Made by a program: the position numbers and the translations under genes. 64,000 bases of DNA from Mycteria americana (taxonomy: Eukaryota > Chordata > Aves > Ciconiiformes > Ciconiidae), in the NCBI RefSeq assembly GCF_035582795.1, contig NC_134367.1:108424062-108488061 (forward strand), read 5' to 3'. Of the stretch, positions 63,501-64,000 are shown in pieces (position 1 is the stretch's first letter; every line of letters starts with the position of its first letter). A model generated the notes under the pieces. That model did no database searches, had not been told where the DNA came from, and was given only the letters and a program-made list of their open reading frames with translations.

Positions 63501-64000
63501 TAAAATAGAGAGAACATTATCATCTAAGTCTTGTCGTAGATATGTGTATCTCCAGTAAGATGTATTTGTGACAGATCAGCCCAGCACCATAAGCCTAACT
63601 GAAATGCTGGACTCTTTACAACTGCCATGATGTCCTTTTTAATGCCAGGCTTCAGCACTTCTGTAGCTGTGTCTAAACTGCACGCTGCTGCAATGTGAAT
63701 GGATACGTAAGTGAACCTGGTCAGTGACGGCGGCACTTCTCCTCCCGGGTGGTTGCCCAAAACCCATTGAAAAACCAGGCAGTGGGTGTACCAGCAGGCA
63801 GCTGGCTTTGCCAGTTGGACTAACCCTCACTTTTGCTGCAGTACTTCAGTAAAAGCCAATTATACCAAACGTCAGGAACGTCTGTATCAGTGATAGACTG
63901 CAGGCATTTATAGTCTTCATCAATGAACAGGCTAAGCTAAACTAAATTGTTCTGCTAAACTTTTTAGTAAGTAATTAACCCTGAATTATTAACAACAGGC

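Larger units (their letters stand above)
54441..64000. other. Right flank without recognised genes
   Basis: AT-rich sequence with poly-A/T runs (55246-55261, 58476-58498, 59200-59213). In mammals SUSD4 follows TLR5, yet I found no sushi-domain or other recognisable exon. Frames of up to 144 codons (- 59483-59917) match nothing I know. GC-rich patches at about 59250-59370 and 60240-60560 and a homeodomain palindrome at 58119-58130 are noted separately. Confidence 0.6.

Noticed and set aside
54441..64000. SUSD4 exons expected from mammalian gene order
   Set aside because: I looked for sushi-type Cys patterns on both strands and saw none, so no SUSD4 feature is claimed.
1..64000. CRISPR arrays, prokaryotic operons, tRNA or rRNA genes
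   Set aside because: No regularly spaced repeats, no operon-like packed frames and no recognisable tRNA or rRNA sequence were seen; the window is vertebrate nuclear DNA.

Overview
The window is nuclear DNA of a bird, most likely a neoavian. Three things point to this. Two large coding blocks read as the vertebrate genes DISP1 and TLR5. One retroposon is a 5'-truncated chicken-repeat-1 (CR1) LINE with its typical ATTCTGTG tail. A solo LTR matches an ERVL-type family that is abundant in Neoaves. Most of the DNA is AT-rich, gene-poor and unique-looking. Nothing suggests a bacterial, viral or plasmid context.

Layout. Positions 1-3509 are the last intron of DISP1. Positions 3510-7151 are the very large terminal coding exon of DISP1 on the + strand, carrying most of the RND-type transporter and the whole cytoplasmic tail. 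About 32 kb of convergent intergenic DNA follows, with the ERVL solo LTR (13821-14415, flanked by a perfect 5-bp target duplication), the CR1 fragment (about 20455-20930), poly-A/T tracts and a few GC-rich patches, but no gene I can recognise. TLR5 lies on the - strand (39673-42255), its whole protein in one uninterrupted exon preceded by a clear splice acceptor. The next roughly 12 kb look like the 5' intron of TLR5. They end in a strong CpG island (about 53930-54440) with a consensus splice donor on the - strand, my best candidate for the TLR5 promoter and non-coding first exon. From about 54.4 kb to the end I see no coding exon. In mammals the next gene is SUSD4, but none of its exons is recognisable here.

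The genes are neighbours by conserved synteny (DISP1-TLR5-SUSD4 in mammals), not a functional unit. DISP1 releases lipid-modified Hedgehog from producing cells, and TLR5 is the flagellin receptor. They converge tail to tail. No new multi-gene system is visible. The points most worth checking are the CpG-island first exon, a coding-like stretch on the - strand near 15 kb, and a few short palindromic or homeodomain-site clusters in otherwise plain non-coding DNA. Many open frames of 60-140 codons occur in the window; I treat them as chance because they match nothing I know and often overlap on both strands.
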